DNA from: Martinezella hainanensis
GTDB lineage: Bacteria > Pseudomonadota > Alphaproteobacteria > Rhizobiales > Rhizobiaceae
Direction: 5' to 3'
DNA length: 64,000 nucleotides
Assembly (NCBI RefSeq): GCF_900094555.1
Contig: NZ_FMAC01000018.1
Span: forward strand, 33,573 to 97,572
Shown here: positions 41,083-50,140 of the stretch, piece after piece
Layout of the letters: each line of letters starts with the position of its first letter
How positions within the stretch are numbered: position 1 is the stretch's first letter
The notes under the pieces: generated by a model
What the model saw: the letters and a program-made list of their open reading frames with translations, nothing else
Told to the model about the DNA's origin: nothing
Database searches by the model: none
Made by a program: the position numbers and the translations under genes

Positions 41083-41877
41083 TCAGATTGTGAATGCCAT
41101 GCGGAATGCGGAAAGAGCTTCGTCGGCGTCGCCGGCAGCCCAGGCTTCCATGCCAATTGGACCGCTATAGCCCATCGCCTTCAGCGCCTTCGCGATACCG
41201 TTCCAGTTGACTTCGCCAGTGCCCGGTTCGCAGCGGCCCGGCACATCAGCAACCTGGATTTCTCCGATCCAGGGCAGGCACCTCCGGCAAAGTTCGATCA
41301 AATTCCCTTCGCCGATCTGAGCGTGGTAAAGATCGAGGTTGAGGCGCAGCCTGGGATGATCGACGCTGGATACAAGGGCCAGCGTGTCCTCTGCTCGGCC
41401 AAACGGCGTGCCCGGATGATCGACCGGCAGGTTGAGGTTCTCGAGCGTGAAGACGACATTCTCCTCTTCAGCCAGGTCGACGATGCGCCGCAGCGTGTCG
41501 CGCGCCTTCAGCCACATCGCGCCGGTGATAACCTCGATCGGTTGAACCGGAAGACCGCGATCGCCGAGCCCGGTGCCATGCAAATTCAGTCTTTGCACGC
41601 CGAGGCGCTTGCCGACCTGGGCAGTTTCACGAGCGGTCCGGATCAGTTCGCCCGCACCCTCATCATCAGTTAGTCGGCCGGTGAGATAACCGTTCATGAT
41701 CGTGAAGGTCGCGCCCGTCGCCTCCAACTTGGCAATGTCATGTTCCGGCCAGTTCCACAGGCCGACGCCGAAGCCCAGTTCCTTGAGGCGGGATGCGCGC
41801 CATTCGATCGGCTTGTCGCGCCACAGCATCTCGGCGCAGGCCGCCAATGGGAAGGGTGAATTGCTGGCAGTACTCAT
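41083..41877 (-). CDS. TIM-barrel sugar isomerase/epimerase (hydroxypyruvate isomerase-like)
   Basis: ATG at 41877 gives 264 residues. Family blocks are PLAACAEMLWRDKPIEWRASRLKELGF, ATFTIMNGYLTG, RLNLHGTGLG, ENVVFTLENLNLPVDHPGTPF, LRLNLDLYHAQIGEGNLIEL, EIQVADVPGRCEPGTGEVNW and PIGMEAWAAG. This is the AP-endonuclease-2-like xylose-isomerase fold with metal ligands Glu, Asp-x-x-His and Glu. Hydroxypyruvate isomerase or an IolI/IolH-type role is possible. It is between the dehydrogenase and the ABC transporter genes. Confidence 0.85.
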   Translation of the reverse strand: MSTASNSPFPLAACAEMLWRDKPIEWRASRLKELGFGVGLWNWPEHDIAKLEATGATFTIMNGYLTGRLTDDEGAGELIRTARETAQVGKRLGVQRLNLHGTGLGDRGLPVQPIEVITGAMWLKARDTLRRIVDLAEEENVVFTLENLNLPVDHPGTPFGRAEDTLALVSSVDHPRLRLNLDLYHAQIGEGNLIELCRRCLPWIGEIQVADVPGRCEPGTGEVNWNGIAKALKAMGYSGPIGMEAWAAGDADEALSAFRMAFTI

Positions 41878-41960
41878 GGGATGTTTCCCTGATTGTGGAT
41901 ATGAGGGGTCGAGGCCCGGCACAGACATGCCGGACCGAAGGTCTATTCATTGGAACGCGA

Positions 41961-42749
41961 TCAGATGGTGCCGCCGAGTTCCTCGGAGATCGATTGCAGC
42001 TCCTTGCCTCCCGCCATCAGGTTCTGGAGGCCGTCGAGGTTGATTTCGTTCTTCGCAAAGGTCCCGAGCGTCTTGCCGCGGTTTAGCGCCGTGAACCTGT
42101 TGCCGACTGCGTAGGCATGCCGGACGTTGTGGGTGATGAAGATGACGCCCAGTCCCTTGCCGCGGACCTGATCGATATATTTGAGAACCATCGACGTCTG
42201 CGCCACGCCGAGCGCGGAGGTCGGCTCGTCCAGGATGAGGACCTTGGCACCGAAATAAACGGCGCGCGCGATCGCCACGCACTGACGCTCGCCTCCCGAC
42301 AGCGTACCCACCGCCTGTTCCGGCTCGCGGACGTCGATGCCGATCTTTCGCATCTCGTCTCGCGTCACGTCGTTGGCGAAGTCCATATCCATGTATTTGA
42401 AAGGTCCGAATCCTTTCAAAGGTTCACGTCCCATGAAGAAGTTCCGGGTCACCGACATCAGTGGGATCATCGCCAGATCCTGGTAGACCGTGGCAATGCC
42501 GGCGTCGAGCGCGTCACGGGGACCGCCGAAGGCGCGTGGCTGCCCATCGACCAGGAACTCTCCCGATGTCGGCTTGAACACGCCCGACAGCGTATTGATC
42601 AAGGTCGACTTGCCCGCACCGTTGTCGCCGAGAAGGCAGAGGACTTCGCCGGCATTGACACTCAACGAGACGCCGTTAAGCGCAATGATCGAACCGAAAT
42701 GCTTCACGAGGTCCTTGACCTCGACGAGTGGCGTTTGAGACGTGCTCAT
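41961..42749 (-). CDS. Sugar ABC importer ATPase (single domain)
   Basis: ATG at 42749 overlaps the permease stop by one base (TGATG). The 262 residues contain Walker A GDNGAGKST near 40, Q-loop VYQDLAMIP, signature LSGGERQ, Walker B VLILDEPTSALG and H-loop ITHNV. The single-domain form with the AL-G-V-A-Q-T block is of the FrcA type used by fructose, ribose and inositol importers of rhizobia, in contrast to the double-domain RbsA type. Confidence 0.92.
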   Translation of the reverse strand: MSTSQTPLVEVKDLVKHFGSIIALNGVSLSVNAGEVLCLLGDNGAGKSTLINTLSGVFKPTSGEFLVDGQPRAFGGPRDALDAGIATVYQDLAMIPLMSVTRNFFMGREPLKGFGPFKYMDMDFANDVTRDEMRKIGIDVREPEQAVGTLSGGERQCVAIARAVYFGAKVLILDEPTSALGVAQTSMVLKYIDQVRGKGLGVIFITHNVRHAYAVGNRFTALNRGKTLGTFAKNEINLDGLQNLMAGGKELQSISEELGGTI

Positions 42750-43870
42750 CAGCGTTCTCCCGTCACGCGCTTGCGGATGACATTGTTGAAGATGACCGCG
42801 GTCAGCAGCATGCCACCGAGGAAGACGAGGTACCAATCCTGGTCGATCGAGGTGTAGGTCAGTCCGATCAGCACCATGCCGAAGACGATGGAGCCGAAGA
42901 ATGCACCGATCGCCGAACCGTAGCCGCCCGTCAGGAGGCAGCCGCCGATGACGGCTGCGATGATCGCCTCGAACTCTTTTTGGAAGCCACGGCGCGCGTC
43001 GGTCGAACCAGCGTCAAGCACCGTCAAGATGGCGACCAGGGTGGCGCACATGGCCGTGACGATGAAGAGCGTCGTCTTCACTCGGGCGACCGGAACACCG
43101 GACTTGCGGGCAGCACGCGGATCCCCGCCGGACGCGAAGATCCAATTTCCAAAGCGGGTTCGCAGCAGCACCCAGGTCGCCAGCAAGGCGATGAAGACGA
43201 ACCATAGGATTTCCACGGGAATGCCTGGAACCTTCGGCGCGCCGCTGGGAAATGTCTCGATGATGCCCTGGCTTCCAAGCCAGGAGAAGAGACCCGTGAA
43301 CGCATCACCGGAGAAGATAGGCGCAAGCGGACTATTCGCGACCGCTTCCTTCATGCCGCGGAGCTGGGTTGCGCCGCCGCTCGCCCACTTCAGGCCGACC
43401 AGCGTAAGGCCACGCAGGATGAACAGGAATGCGAGGGTGACGATGAAGGATGGCAGGCCCGTAAGCATGGTGAGCTGGGCATTGGTCACGCCGATCGCAA
43501 CCGCGAATCCCATGGCGATCAGGATAGCAACACTCAGCGGCAGGTGCAGCACGACAAGCGCCGTACCAAAGACGAGCCCCGCGAAGGCCACCATCGAGCC
43601 GATCGAGAGGTCGAATTCACCGCCGATCATCAGCAAAGCTGCGCCGATCGCAAGGATACCGAGCTGTGCCGCCGGCGCCATGAAGTTGATCACGCCAGCA
43701 AGCGTGAACATGGCTGGATTGGCCGTGAAGAAAAAGAAGATGGTGACGAGCACGAGGCCGGCGACAGCGCCAAGTTCGGGGCGCCGCAACAGCGCGGTCA
43801 TGGTCGAGGCCTTCTTCAGCCGCTCGTCGGATCGGGTGGCAGTCCCGTTCTGTTCGTTGGCCAGCGTCAT
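42749..43870 (-). CDS. Sugar ABC importer permease
   Basis: ATG at 43870 follows AAGGA. The 373-residue protein has 8-10 membrane helices and the RbsC/FrcC-type signatures NFMAPAAQLGILAIGAALLMIGGEFDLSIGSM (here in parts) and AIIAAVIGGCLLTGGYGS. The long periplasmic loop between TM segments is typical of the FrcC group. Substrate is set by the binding protein downstream in the cluster order. It is one operon with the ATPase. Confidence 0.92.
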   Translation of the reverse strand: MTLANEQNGTATRSDERLKKASTMTALLRRPELGAVAGLVLVTIFFFFTANPAMFTLAGVINFMAPAAQLGILAIGAALLMIGGEFDLSIGSMVAFAGLVFGTALVVLHLPLSVAILIAMGFAVAIGVTNAQLTMLTGLPSFIVTLAFLFILRGLTLVGLKWASGGATQLRGMKEAVANSPLAPIFSGDAFTGLFSWLGSQGIIETFPSGAPKVPGIPVEILWFVFIALLATWVLLRTRFGNWIFASGGDPRAARKSGVPVARVKTTLFIVTAMCATLVAILTVLDAGSTDARRGFQKEFEAIIAAVIGGCLLTGGYGSAIGAFFGSIVFGMVLIGLTYTSIDQDWYLVFLGGMLLTAVIFNNVIRKRVTGER

Positions 43871-43997
43871 CGTTCGTTCCTTAGATGTCTGAAAAGTGGT
43901 CATGCGCGGAGCCGCCACATCGTCACCGTGACTTCTGTCTCAAAACGCGCAGCGAGAAGAGGCAGCCCCCTATCCCAGGGGCTGCCGGTCATCCGCG

Positions 43998-44945
43998 TCA
44001 GCGGATGCCCTGGGAGGATTTCTCGATCACGGCGGAAGCCGCAGCCTTTTCGACGAAGCTCGGCCCCGAGGCGACATTGCCTGCCGGGATCGTTCCGTAA
44101 CGGGCATTCAAAGCCAGGAAGGTCACGGGCAGATAGCCTTGGAGATACGGCTGCTGATCAACCGCAAACAACGCCTTTCCATCGGCCACGTCCTTCAGGA
44201 ACCCTGCCGACAGGTCATAGGAGGCGACCTTTACCTTGTCGCCGAGACCCATCTTTTCGACCACGGCCACGGCAGGTTCGCCGACAAGCGGAGCCGACAG
44301 CCCAAGAATGACATCAATGGAAGGATCCGAGGTCAGCGCCGCCTGGATCTTCGACTGGGTTTCAGCAGGATCAGTCGTCGTCGGCAGAACGGTCACCTTG
44401 CCGCCGAACCCCTTCTCCGTCCCCGCGCAACGCTGATCAAGAGCGGCATTGCCGACTTCCTGGTTGACGCAGAGGACGTGTTTCAGGCCTAGCGACTTCA
44501 GCTTCTCGCCGACCTTGATGCCGGCCGGACCTTCATCCTGTCCGACGTGCAGCTTGATGCCGAGCTTTTCGGCAGCCGAAATGCCTGAATTCATGGAAAT
44601 GACCGGAATGCCTGCGGCGACCGCCTTCTGGATGGCCGGACCGAGCGCATCCGGATCCGGATCGGAGATGACGATGCCGGCCGGATTCTGGTTGGCGGCA
44701 GCCTCGATGAGCTGGCCCATCTGGACCATGTCAAAGGTCTCCGGCGCGCGATAGTCGACCTTGACGTTCATGTCCTTGCCAGCCTGCATCATGCCATTCT
44801 TGACGACGGACCAGAACGGATCCGAAGCCTGGCCGTGAGTGACGGCGATAATCGTCAGATCCTGGGCTTGAGCCGCCACGGCAGCGAACGCCGTAACGCC
44901 GATCGTCAGTGCGCCAAATGCCATGTTCCTGAAAATAGCTTTCAT
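43998..44945 (-). CDS. Sugar or inositol ABC periplasmic binding protein
   Basis: AAGGAGG lies ideally before ATG at 44945. A signal peptide MKAIFRNMAFGALTIGVTAF... ends at AQAQ near residue 28. The mature part has the type I periplasmic fold of RbsB-like proteins: TIIAVTHGQASDPFWSVV, GIVISDPDPDALGPAIQKAV, IPVISMNSG, LHVGQDEGPAGIKVGEKL, and VASYDLS. The pattern VTHG-DPFW is seen in inositol- and fructose-type binding proteins. It is the first gene of the leftward operon, controlled from the LacI operators upstream. Confidence 0.92.
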   Translation of the reverse strand: MKAIFRNMAFGALTIGVTAFAAVAAQAQDLTIIAVTHGQASDPFWSVVKNGMMQAGKDMNVKVDYRAPETFDMVQMGQLIEAAANQNPAGIVISDPDPDALGPAIQKAVAAGIPVISMNSGISAAEKLGIKLHVGQDEGPAGIKVGEKLKSLGLKHVLCVNQEVGNAALDQRCAGTEKGFGGKVTVLPTTTDPAETQSKIQAALTSDPSIDVILGLSAPLVGEPAVAVVEKMGLGDKVKVASYDLSAGFLKDVADGKALFAVDQQPYLQGYLPVTFLALNARYGTIPAGNVASGPSFVEKAAASAVIEKSSQGIR

Positions 44946-44990
44946 TTGTTCCTCCTTGACCGCGGTCTCCTCCGGCGGCGCTTTGTTATA

Positions 44991-45026
44991 TGCTACCGGG
45001 TGCAAAAGCGTTTGCTACCGGGTGCA
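44991..45026. promoter_or_regulatory. Twin LacI-type operators
   Basis: TGCTACCGGGTGCA occurs twice, at 44991-45004 and 45013-45026, exactly 22 bases apart (two helical turns). Each is a semi-palindrome with a central CCGG as in LacI/GalR sites. They lie between the binding protein gene and the divergent lacI-type gene, 46 bases from the former start, so the regulator can control both directions. Confidence 0.8.
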
Positions 45027-45122
45027 AGCAGGTGCATCATATGAGAGAATGAGGTAAAAGCAAGCATTCATTTCATCGAAATTACGAAATGGAATATTTG
45101 TTCTATTTTCTCGGGAGGCAGT

Positions 45123-46133
45123 ATGCGCAAGAGAGAGACGGTCAGACGGACCACGGCGAAAGAAGTCGCCGCCGCCGCCGGGGTGTCGAAGTGGACCGTC
45201 ATTCGAGCCTTTACTCCCGGATCATCGATTACGGACGAGAGCAAGCGCCGGGTTATGGAAGCGGCGGCGGCCCTAAACTACTCACCAAACCTTCTCGCGC
45301 GGAGCCTAGCGACAAATTCCACGCGACAAGTCGCGGTCTTCGTCGACGACTTCCGTAACCCCCAGAAGCTGCCATTCCTTGAGACACTGACCGAGCGCCT
45401 GCAGGCAGCAGGCCTGGTCGCTATGCTCATCAACATCAACAACCATTTCGATCATGTCCATGCGTTGTTGCATGCGGACCAGCGGCAGGTCGACGCGGTC
45501 ATTCTATTTGGTACCGCGTTTCGCGACGAGACATTGACAGACCGTCAACTCGGCAACGGAATGCCGCCCATGTTCGTTCTGGCTCGCGATAGCCAGATCG
45601 ACGGGGTGCCGGCCGTTGTGTGTGACGCCGAATTGGCTCTCCGTGATATAGTCGATCATTTGCACGACCGGGGATATAGGCGACCGGGCTTCATGAGCGG
45701 CGCACCTGCGCTTTCAACCGCACTGAGGCGTCGGCAGCACTTCACAGACTTCTGGGCGGGGAAAGGTGTCAGCGAGGTCGAATTGCTTTCGGCTGAAAAA
45801 TACAGTGCCGAGGCCGGAGCAGATTCCGTACGCCAGTATCTGTCTCAAAGCACACCTGGCAATCGAATCGACGTTCTGATGTGCGAAAACGATATCCTCG
45901 CATTGGGCGCCATGGATGAAATCCGCGGAGGGTTTGGACTGCGTGTGCCCGATGATATAGCCATCGTCGGCTTTGATAACTACGAGTTAAGTGGCTCGTC
46001 CGCCTACAGTCTCACAACCTACGAACAGCCGCGGCACGAAATGATTGATGCGATCATTGGAATGATTGTCGGAAGCATTAAAGCCGAAACAATGACCCTT
46101 CCGGGCAAGATGATCGTCCGCAAATCGACATGA
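45123..46133 (+). CDS. LacI-family regulator of the sugar cluster
   Basis: This 336-residue protein has an N-terminal HTH and hinge (TTAKEVAAAAGVSKWTVIRAF, then NYSPNLLARSLAT) and a periplasmic-binding-like effector domain, with DDIAIVGFDNYELSGS and LTTYEQPRHEM at the end. GGGAGG precedes ATG at 45123. It is divergent from the ABC importer operon and should repress it through the TGCTACCGGGTGCA sites until the sugar binds. Confidence 0.92.
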   Translation: MRKRETVRRTTAKEVAAAAGVSKWTVIRAFTPGSSITDESKRRVMEAAAALNYSPNLLARSLATNSTRQVAVFVDDFRNPQKLPFLETLTERLQAAGLVAMLININNHFDHVHALLHADQRQVDAVILFGTAFRDETLTDRQLGNGMPPMFVLARDSQIDGVPAVVCDAELALRDIVDHLHDRGYRRPGFMSGAPALSTALRRRQHFTDFWAGKGVSEVELLSAEKYSAEAGADSVRQYLSQSTPGNRIDVLMCENDILALGAMDEIRGGFGLRVPDDIAIVGFDNYELSGSSAYSLTTYEQPRHEMIDAIIGMIVGSIKAETMTLPGKMIVRKST

Positions 46134-46594
46134 GTTATTTGGGCGGAGAAAATCGACATGATGTGAACGGATCAGAACCGACAACCCTGTTATTGCAAAA
46201 GCTATCCGTTTGAAATTCATCAACAACGGACTTCGGCTTTACTCGCACGTAACGACCGGCTTGGGGTCGGGAGGCGATTGTCCCATTTGGAGGGCACGGA
46301 TGAATTAGCTGCTATGGCGCGATTCGCAATGCTGGCGGTTGCCCCACCTTCCAGCCCTATCTTGCGGTTTTCGAGATGAACTGTGTTCGCAGGCGTCGTG
46401 TTCTTGAATGGCTTCTTGCCGATGCTCCCGGCGAGCTCTATGGCGGTGCGATCATCGATACGCTTGCCGAGTGCGTTGAGGAGGAGCGGTGTTAGGTTCT
46501 GTTCGGTCAAGTAGTTTTCCATTTCGACGGATTGAGCCCAATCCCTTCGGTGCCGCGGCGCCTGCAGGGAGGTTTTTCTCGTTCAAGTCACAGA
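46134..46594. other. Intergenic region, degenerate DNA
   Basis: A tRNA-end-like word lies at 46159-46186. A leftward 100-codon frame (46220-46522, with LLLNALGKRIDDRTAIELAG) looks like a decayed gene fragment but I cannot name it. Nothing else is seen. Confidence 0.4.
46159..46186 (-). repeat. tRNA-3'-end-like motif, copy 3
   Basis: The + strand reads TGATGTGAACGGATCAGAAC, matching the TGATGTGAA-GGA prefix of copies 1 and 4. Confidence 0.35.
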
Positions 46595-47104
46595 TCATTC
46601 GATCTGGAGCTCTAGCGTTTTGGCGATCGTGTTATAATACTGAGCTGACGCTGTATTCTTCTCGGCGGCATACTTGGCGCCGATTTGCCGCGCAGCGTCG
46701 GCCGCGACACGAAATGCGTCAATTCTGATTTGCGGTTCGGTCTCTGCTGATGCCCTAATGTCGCTGTCTCGGGATGTGTTTATTCGATAGCCGCTGCCCA
46801 GGTCGATAACACCAAGCTGGGGAAGACCGTTCTTCATTTGACCAAAGAAGGCTGGGCCGCCGCGATTGCCGTCACGACGACGCAACATGCCTGTACCGGA
46901 GGCCTTTCCGTTGACGCAGGCGCCCGTCCAAAACGTCGGCCCCTTCGTTAGGGATTCCGGCGCAACGAATTCGCAAAGTGTTGCCGGATCTTTCGACCAT
47001 TCGATTGCTTCCGAACCGGCCAACGCGGTTGAGGTTGAGACGCCTATTATTGCCATGCATGCGAAGTAGGGCAACTTTCTCGCCCGATCGATTAGTTTTA
47101 CCAA
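46595..47104 (-). CDS. Exported protein with MORN-like segment
   Basis: A TTG at 47104 with AAGGAG eight bases before it starts a product with a signal peptide (KLIDRARKLPYFACMAIIGV, then STSTALA). The frame can be read further, to 47158. The mature part has a MORN-like stretch TGACVNGKASGTGMLRRRDG and two cysteines (TLCEFVAPES and TGACVNG), followed by a charged helical tail. It is the second gene after the Tat-exported protein at 47183-48322, same direction. Function unknown. Confidence 0.55.
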   Translation of the reverse strand: MVKLIDRARKLPYFACMAIIGVSTSTALAGSEAIEWSKDPATLCEFVAPESLTKGPTFWTGACVNGKASGTGMLRRRDGNRGGPAFFGQMKNGLPQLGVIDLGSGYRINTSRDSDIRASAETEPQIRIDAFRVAADAARQIGAKYAAEKNTASAQYYNTIAKTLELQIE

Positions 47105-47182
47105 ATCAAATAGCTCCTTCTGTACCACTGTATCGATTACCTTCTTCAATCCTCGCAAATTCCGTCTGACGGAAGGGCACCC

Positions 47183-48322
47183 TCAATACAGACTGTAGTG
47201 ATAGTCGTAGCTGCGTAGCCACAGTTTGGGCTTTGTCGGGTCTTCGAAGTGAAGCTGCAGAAGGTTACGTGGAAGGTTGCTATCGATAACTAACTCGCTC
47301 TCGGATTCGGGGGAGTCGATCTGTGACAGACAAAACCGTTGGAACACATGAATAAGTGCCGCTTCCGCATCCTTGGGCCGGTAGTCGTCGTCCAGGAGCA
47401 GCTCAGGCTCGCTGATATGCTCTTGATGCAGCCAGAACCATACACCGTCGTTCGGCGTCGAAGGCTGGGCACCAGGATTGCCCTTGTCTCCCCAGGTGTT
47501 GGGCGGCTCACCGGACGTGACGCCGGCAGGATCCCAGGCAAGTGCTCCTAGTCCGTCGCCGACTTCCACGAAGACGGCGACGCTTCGGTCGTAACGCGCC
47601 AACACGGTAGCCGAAACCAGTTTATCCAGTGCGATATCACCACCGCTACGGGTGTAGCCCCAGCCGCTCAGCAGAAGTTCGGTGACAGCGACCAGGTTTG
47701 GTGGAGACAGAAACGAAGAGTCTTCGACATTGATGTCGGCGCTGCTCAAGATTTGGCGAAGCGGTGCAGGCAATTGCACGCCCAAGCGTGTCTCTAACTT
47801 CCGAAAGGCTGCTTCTGCCGTGACGCCACCATCTCGTCGCGGCGCATCCAATTGCACCAATTCGGACATTCCGGCAAAGTTGCGTATTCGTTCGATCAAT
47901 GGCCGAGTTTGATCGTAGAGAGGAGCGGAGGCCTCGGCTATGTCCCGTACGGTCCAGGTCCGGGTAAATGTCGTGATCCGTCCCTCGGCATCGATGAACG
48001 ATCCGCGTAGCTGCAGCTGTTTCAATCCAGCAGGAAGATCGAAAACAACGGCCGGCAGTTTTTTCAAGCCCGGCAACACAGCTTTATGATCCAGGTGTGC
48101 AACGACTTCGCCGTCGATGGCGATGTCCACGGTAATCTGTTGACCGATTTCGATCCAGGGATGAATACCCGCCTTGCCAGCATGATGCTTCCCACCCGCC
48201 GGGGAGGGCGTTTGTGCCCTGGTGCTTTTGGGCTTCATGGTGCCAAATATTGCTGCAATCCCGGCCCAAAGGCCGGCAAGGAAAGACCGGCGCGACGACA
48301 GCTGCCGGACGGTCTCAGACAT
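47183..48322 (-). CDS. Tat-exported protein with possible SMI1/KNR4-like domain
   Basis: I chose ATG at 48322, giving SSRRSFLAGLWAGIAAIFG, a twin-arginine type signal; the frame can be read to 48535. The 379-residue product has a beta-rich domain (about 50-130, ITVDIAIDGEVVAHLDHK) and then a stretch that recalls SMI1/KNR4 (SUKH) domains: FRKLETRLGVQLPAPLRQIL, FLSPPNLVAVTELL, VAVFVEVGDGLGALAWDP. SUKH proteins are usually cytoplasmic immunity proteins, so an exported one would be unusual. The assignment is tentative. Confidence 0.55.
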   Translation of the reverse strand: MSETVRQLSSRRSFLAGLWAGIAAIFGTMKPKSTRAQTPSPAGGKHHAGKAGIHPWIEIGQQITVDIAIDGEVVAHLDHKAVLPGLKKLPAVVFDLPAGLKQLQLRGSFIDAEGRITTFTRTWTVRDIAEASAPLYDQTRPLIERIRNFAGMSELVQLDAPRRDGGVTAEAAFRKLETRLGVQLPAPLRQILSSADINVEDSSFLSPPNLVAVTELLLSGWGYTRSGGDIALDKLVSATVLARYDRSVAVFVEVGDGLGALAWDPAGVTSGEPPNTWGDKGNPGAQPSTPNDGVWFWLHQEHISEPELLLDDDYRPKDAEAALIHVFQRFCLSQIDSPESESELVIDSNLPRNLLQLHFEDPTKPKLWLRSYDYHYSLY

Positions 48323-48788
48323 GAGGAAGACACCTGTTTGTTGTGGCTCGATGAACCCGAAAGGCCTTTGTGACATCGAGGTCGATGTGTCGTACGAACA
48401 TGGCTCTATCATGAAGTTGAAACTCTCTTGTAGAAAATTTTGAAGGCGCATGACTGGAGAAAAAGAATCCTTTTGTGGATACGAATGGCTCGGAACAACC
48501 TGCTGAAATTGCAGCTTGAGGTGGTGGAACATCAAAGCAGTCTATTTTCAGGCGCATCATGAAACCCACCAGTTGAGTATCAGAAATGGACTGGCGCGTC
48601 GGGACCGGATAAAGATATGTCGCCGCGACCGCAATGCGCTCCGCATCGCGTTCCCAGGTAGCGAATATGTACGGTGCGAACGGGTTTCCCGTTGTCGGTG
48701 AGTATGGCCGCTCGTCCTTGCTCTCTCAGTGGGATCGCCACTTGGTTTGCGCGCGATACCGAAGCGATGGAGTATCCTGATAAGGTCT
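48323..48788. other. Intergenic region upstream of the Tat-exported protein gene
   Basis: Part of it is an in-frame extension of the Tat-exported protein gene without export features. The remainder shows no ORF or clear terminator. It should carry the promoter for the leftward gene pair. Confidence 0.35.
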
Positions 48789-49973
48789 CTACTCGTTTGC
48801 TATCACTTTAACGCCAAGGATAGTGGAAAGCGTGTTCGGGGCTTCCGTCGCTGCTGCGGCGATCGTTCGAAAAGCAACCGGTTTTTCGGGTGACGCGCTA
48901 ATTGCGAAGTTCTGGGGTTCGGCGAGATAGATATCAACAGCTGTAGAAATCTGCTTCTCGAGTTCAGGCACGTTGAGCTGTCCCAGCATCACGGGCAAAA
49001 GGGTTTTCAGGGATTGCGCAAACTGTTCCCCGGTAACACCTTGTTGAGCGCCGGCGTAATCGAGCGCCTTGCGAGTGATGGACGCATCATCAAAGCGGAT
49101 CGAAGCACTGTTGAAGGTCATCTGCTGCATCAATGCCATCATTGCAAGGCTTGCGGCCTGATTGGCTTCATCCTTGTTCGAATTGGCGTCTGCGGCCTTT
49201 ACTGCGTTCTGAAGAGATCTGATTAAATCGAGCGTATAACCGGAAAAATCGACCGCCAAATTCAGTTGGCCGATGTTGGTGAAGTCGAAATTGTATTCGT
49301 CAATTTTTACCCGCCCGCTTTCGGTGTTCCAGCTGCCACTCATCGTCACGACGCCGTCAATGGTCGTCAGTCCCAGCTTTTCGATTGCATCTTTCAGGGC
49401 TGCCTCTTCGATGTGGGAGAGATCGGCCTTGATGCCCGCAACCTTGGCGTCGTAGTTAAAGCCGGTGTTCACGCGTGTCAGGTTCGATACGGTGCTTTCG
49501 ATAGAAAGCACATTTTTATCCGCGATATTGAATGCGATCGCTCCAATGCTGGCGCTGTCATAAAGCAGGAAGTCGTCAAGCGTCAGGCCCTCCGCTTTTG
49601 ATGGGATTCTAAGACCTGCAACTCGGATGTCCTTCACAGAGAAGTCACCGCCCTCCTGTTTCATCTCGACATCTGGAAGGGAGACGGACTCGACATAATA
49701 ACCGCCGGCGTCGGTCTCCTTCACACCTTTGAAGACGATGTTGCCGACCTCCAAGGTGTCGAGGACTAGGTTCAAATACCCCACCTTCACGCCCGTTGCG
49801 GTGACCGTGTCACCGTCGACTTCCGCATTTTCGAAGCTCATGGTCGTGCCGTCGGCGCTCGTTGCTGCGCTCAACTTCCTCATCATGTCCGTGCCATCGA
49901 GCGCGAGGGCGGGACCTGCGAGTGTCAGAAAAGTAACGCTTGTCAGCATGATAGGAAGATGCATCATCTTCAT
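48789..49973 (-). CDS. Exported protein of unknown function, 394 residues
   Basis: A signal peptide MKMMHLPIMLTSVTFLTLAG ending ALA is followed by a repetitive beta-strand-rich body (DGDTVTATGVKVGYLNLVLDTLEVG, GYYVESVSLPDVEM, FSVKDIRVAGLRIPSKAEG, GVVTMSGSWNTESGRVKI) and a helical C-terminal third. The strand pattern recalls periplasmic lipid-transfer or DUF945-type proteins, but this is only resemblance. AAGGA precedes the ATG. It is a single gene. Confidence 0.6.
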   Translation of the reverse strand: MKMMHLPIMLTSVTFLTLAGPALALDGTDMMRKLSAATSADGTTMSFENAEVDGDTVTATGVKVGYLNLVLDTLEVGNIVFKGVKETDAGGYYVESVSLPDVEMKQEGGDFSVKDIRVAGLRIPSKAEGLTLDDFLLYDSASIGAIAFNIADKNVLSIESTVSNLTRVNTGFNYDAKVAGIKADLSHIEEAALKDAIEKLGLTTIDGVVTMSGSWNTESGRVKIDEYNFDFTNIGQLNLAVDFSGYTLDLIRSLQNAVKAADANSNKDEANQAASLAMMALMQQMTFNSASIRFDDASITRKALDYAGAQQGVTGEQFAQSLKTLLPVMLGQLNVPELEKQISTAVDIYLAEPQNFAISASPEKPVAFRTIAAAATEAPNTLSTILGVKVIANE

Positions 49974-50140
49974 GGAGATATCCTTATTTTGAAATGAAAC
50001 GCGATGAAGAGAGGTTCTGAAACCCCTGCTTTGCGGCGCCGTCCGAGCCCCGGGATTAAGTGATCTGGATTCGTGCTCGCTGCTGTAGGAACCTCGTCAT
50101 GGATCGAAATTTTCGTTTAGCGTTGGGGCTTTCGAAGCAT

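Noticed and set aside
39950..41170. 406-codon rightward ORF across the IolG-like gene
   Set aside because: It is the antisense frame of a high-GC gene; the IolG-like product has clear motifs, this one has none.
42948..43892. 314-codon rightward ORF across the permease gene
   Set aside because: Antisense shadow of the hydrophobic permease; it is serine/arginine-rich and has no start signal.
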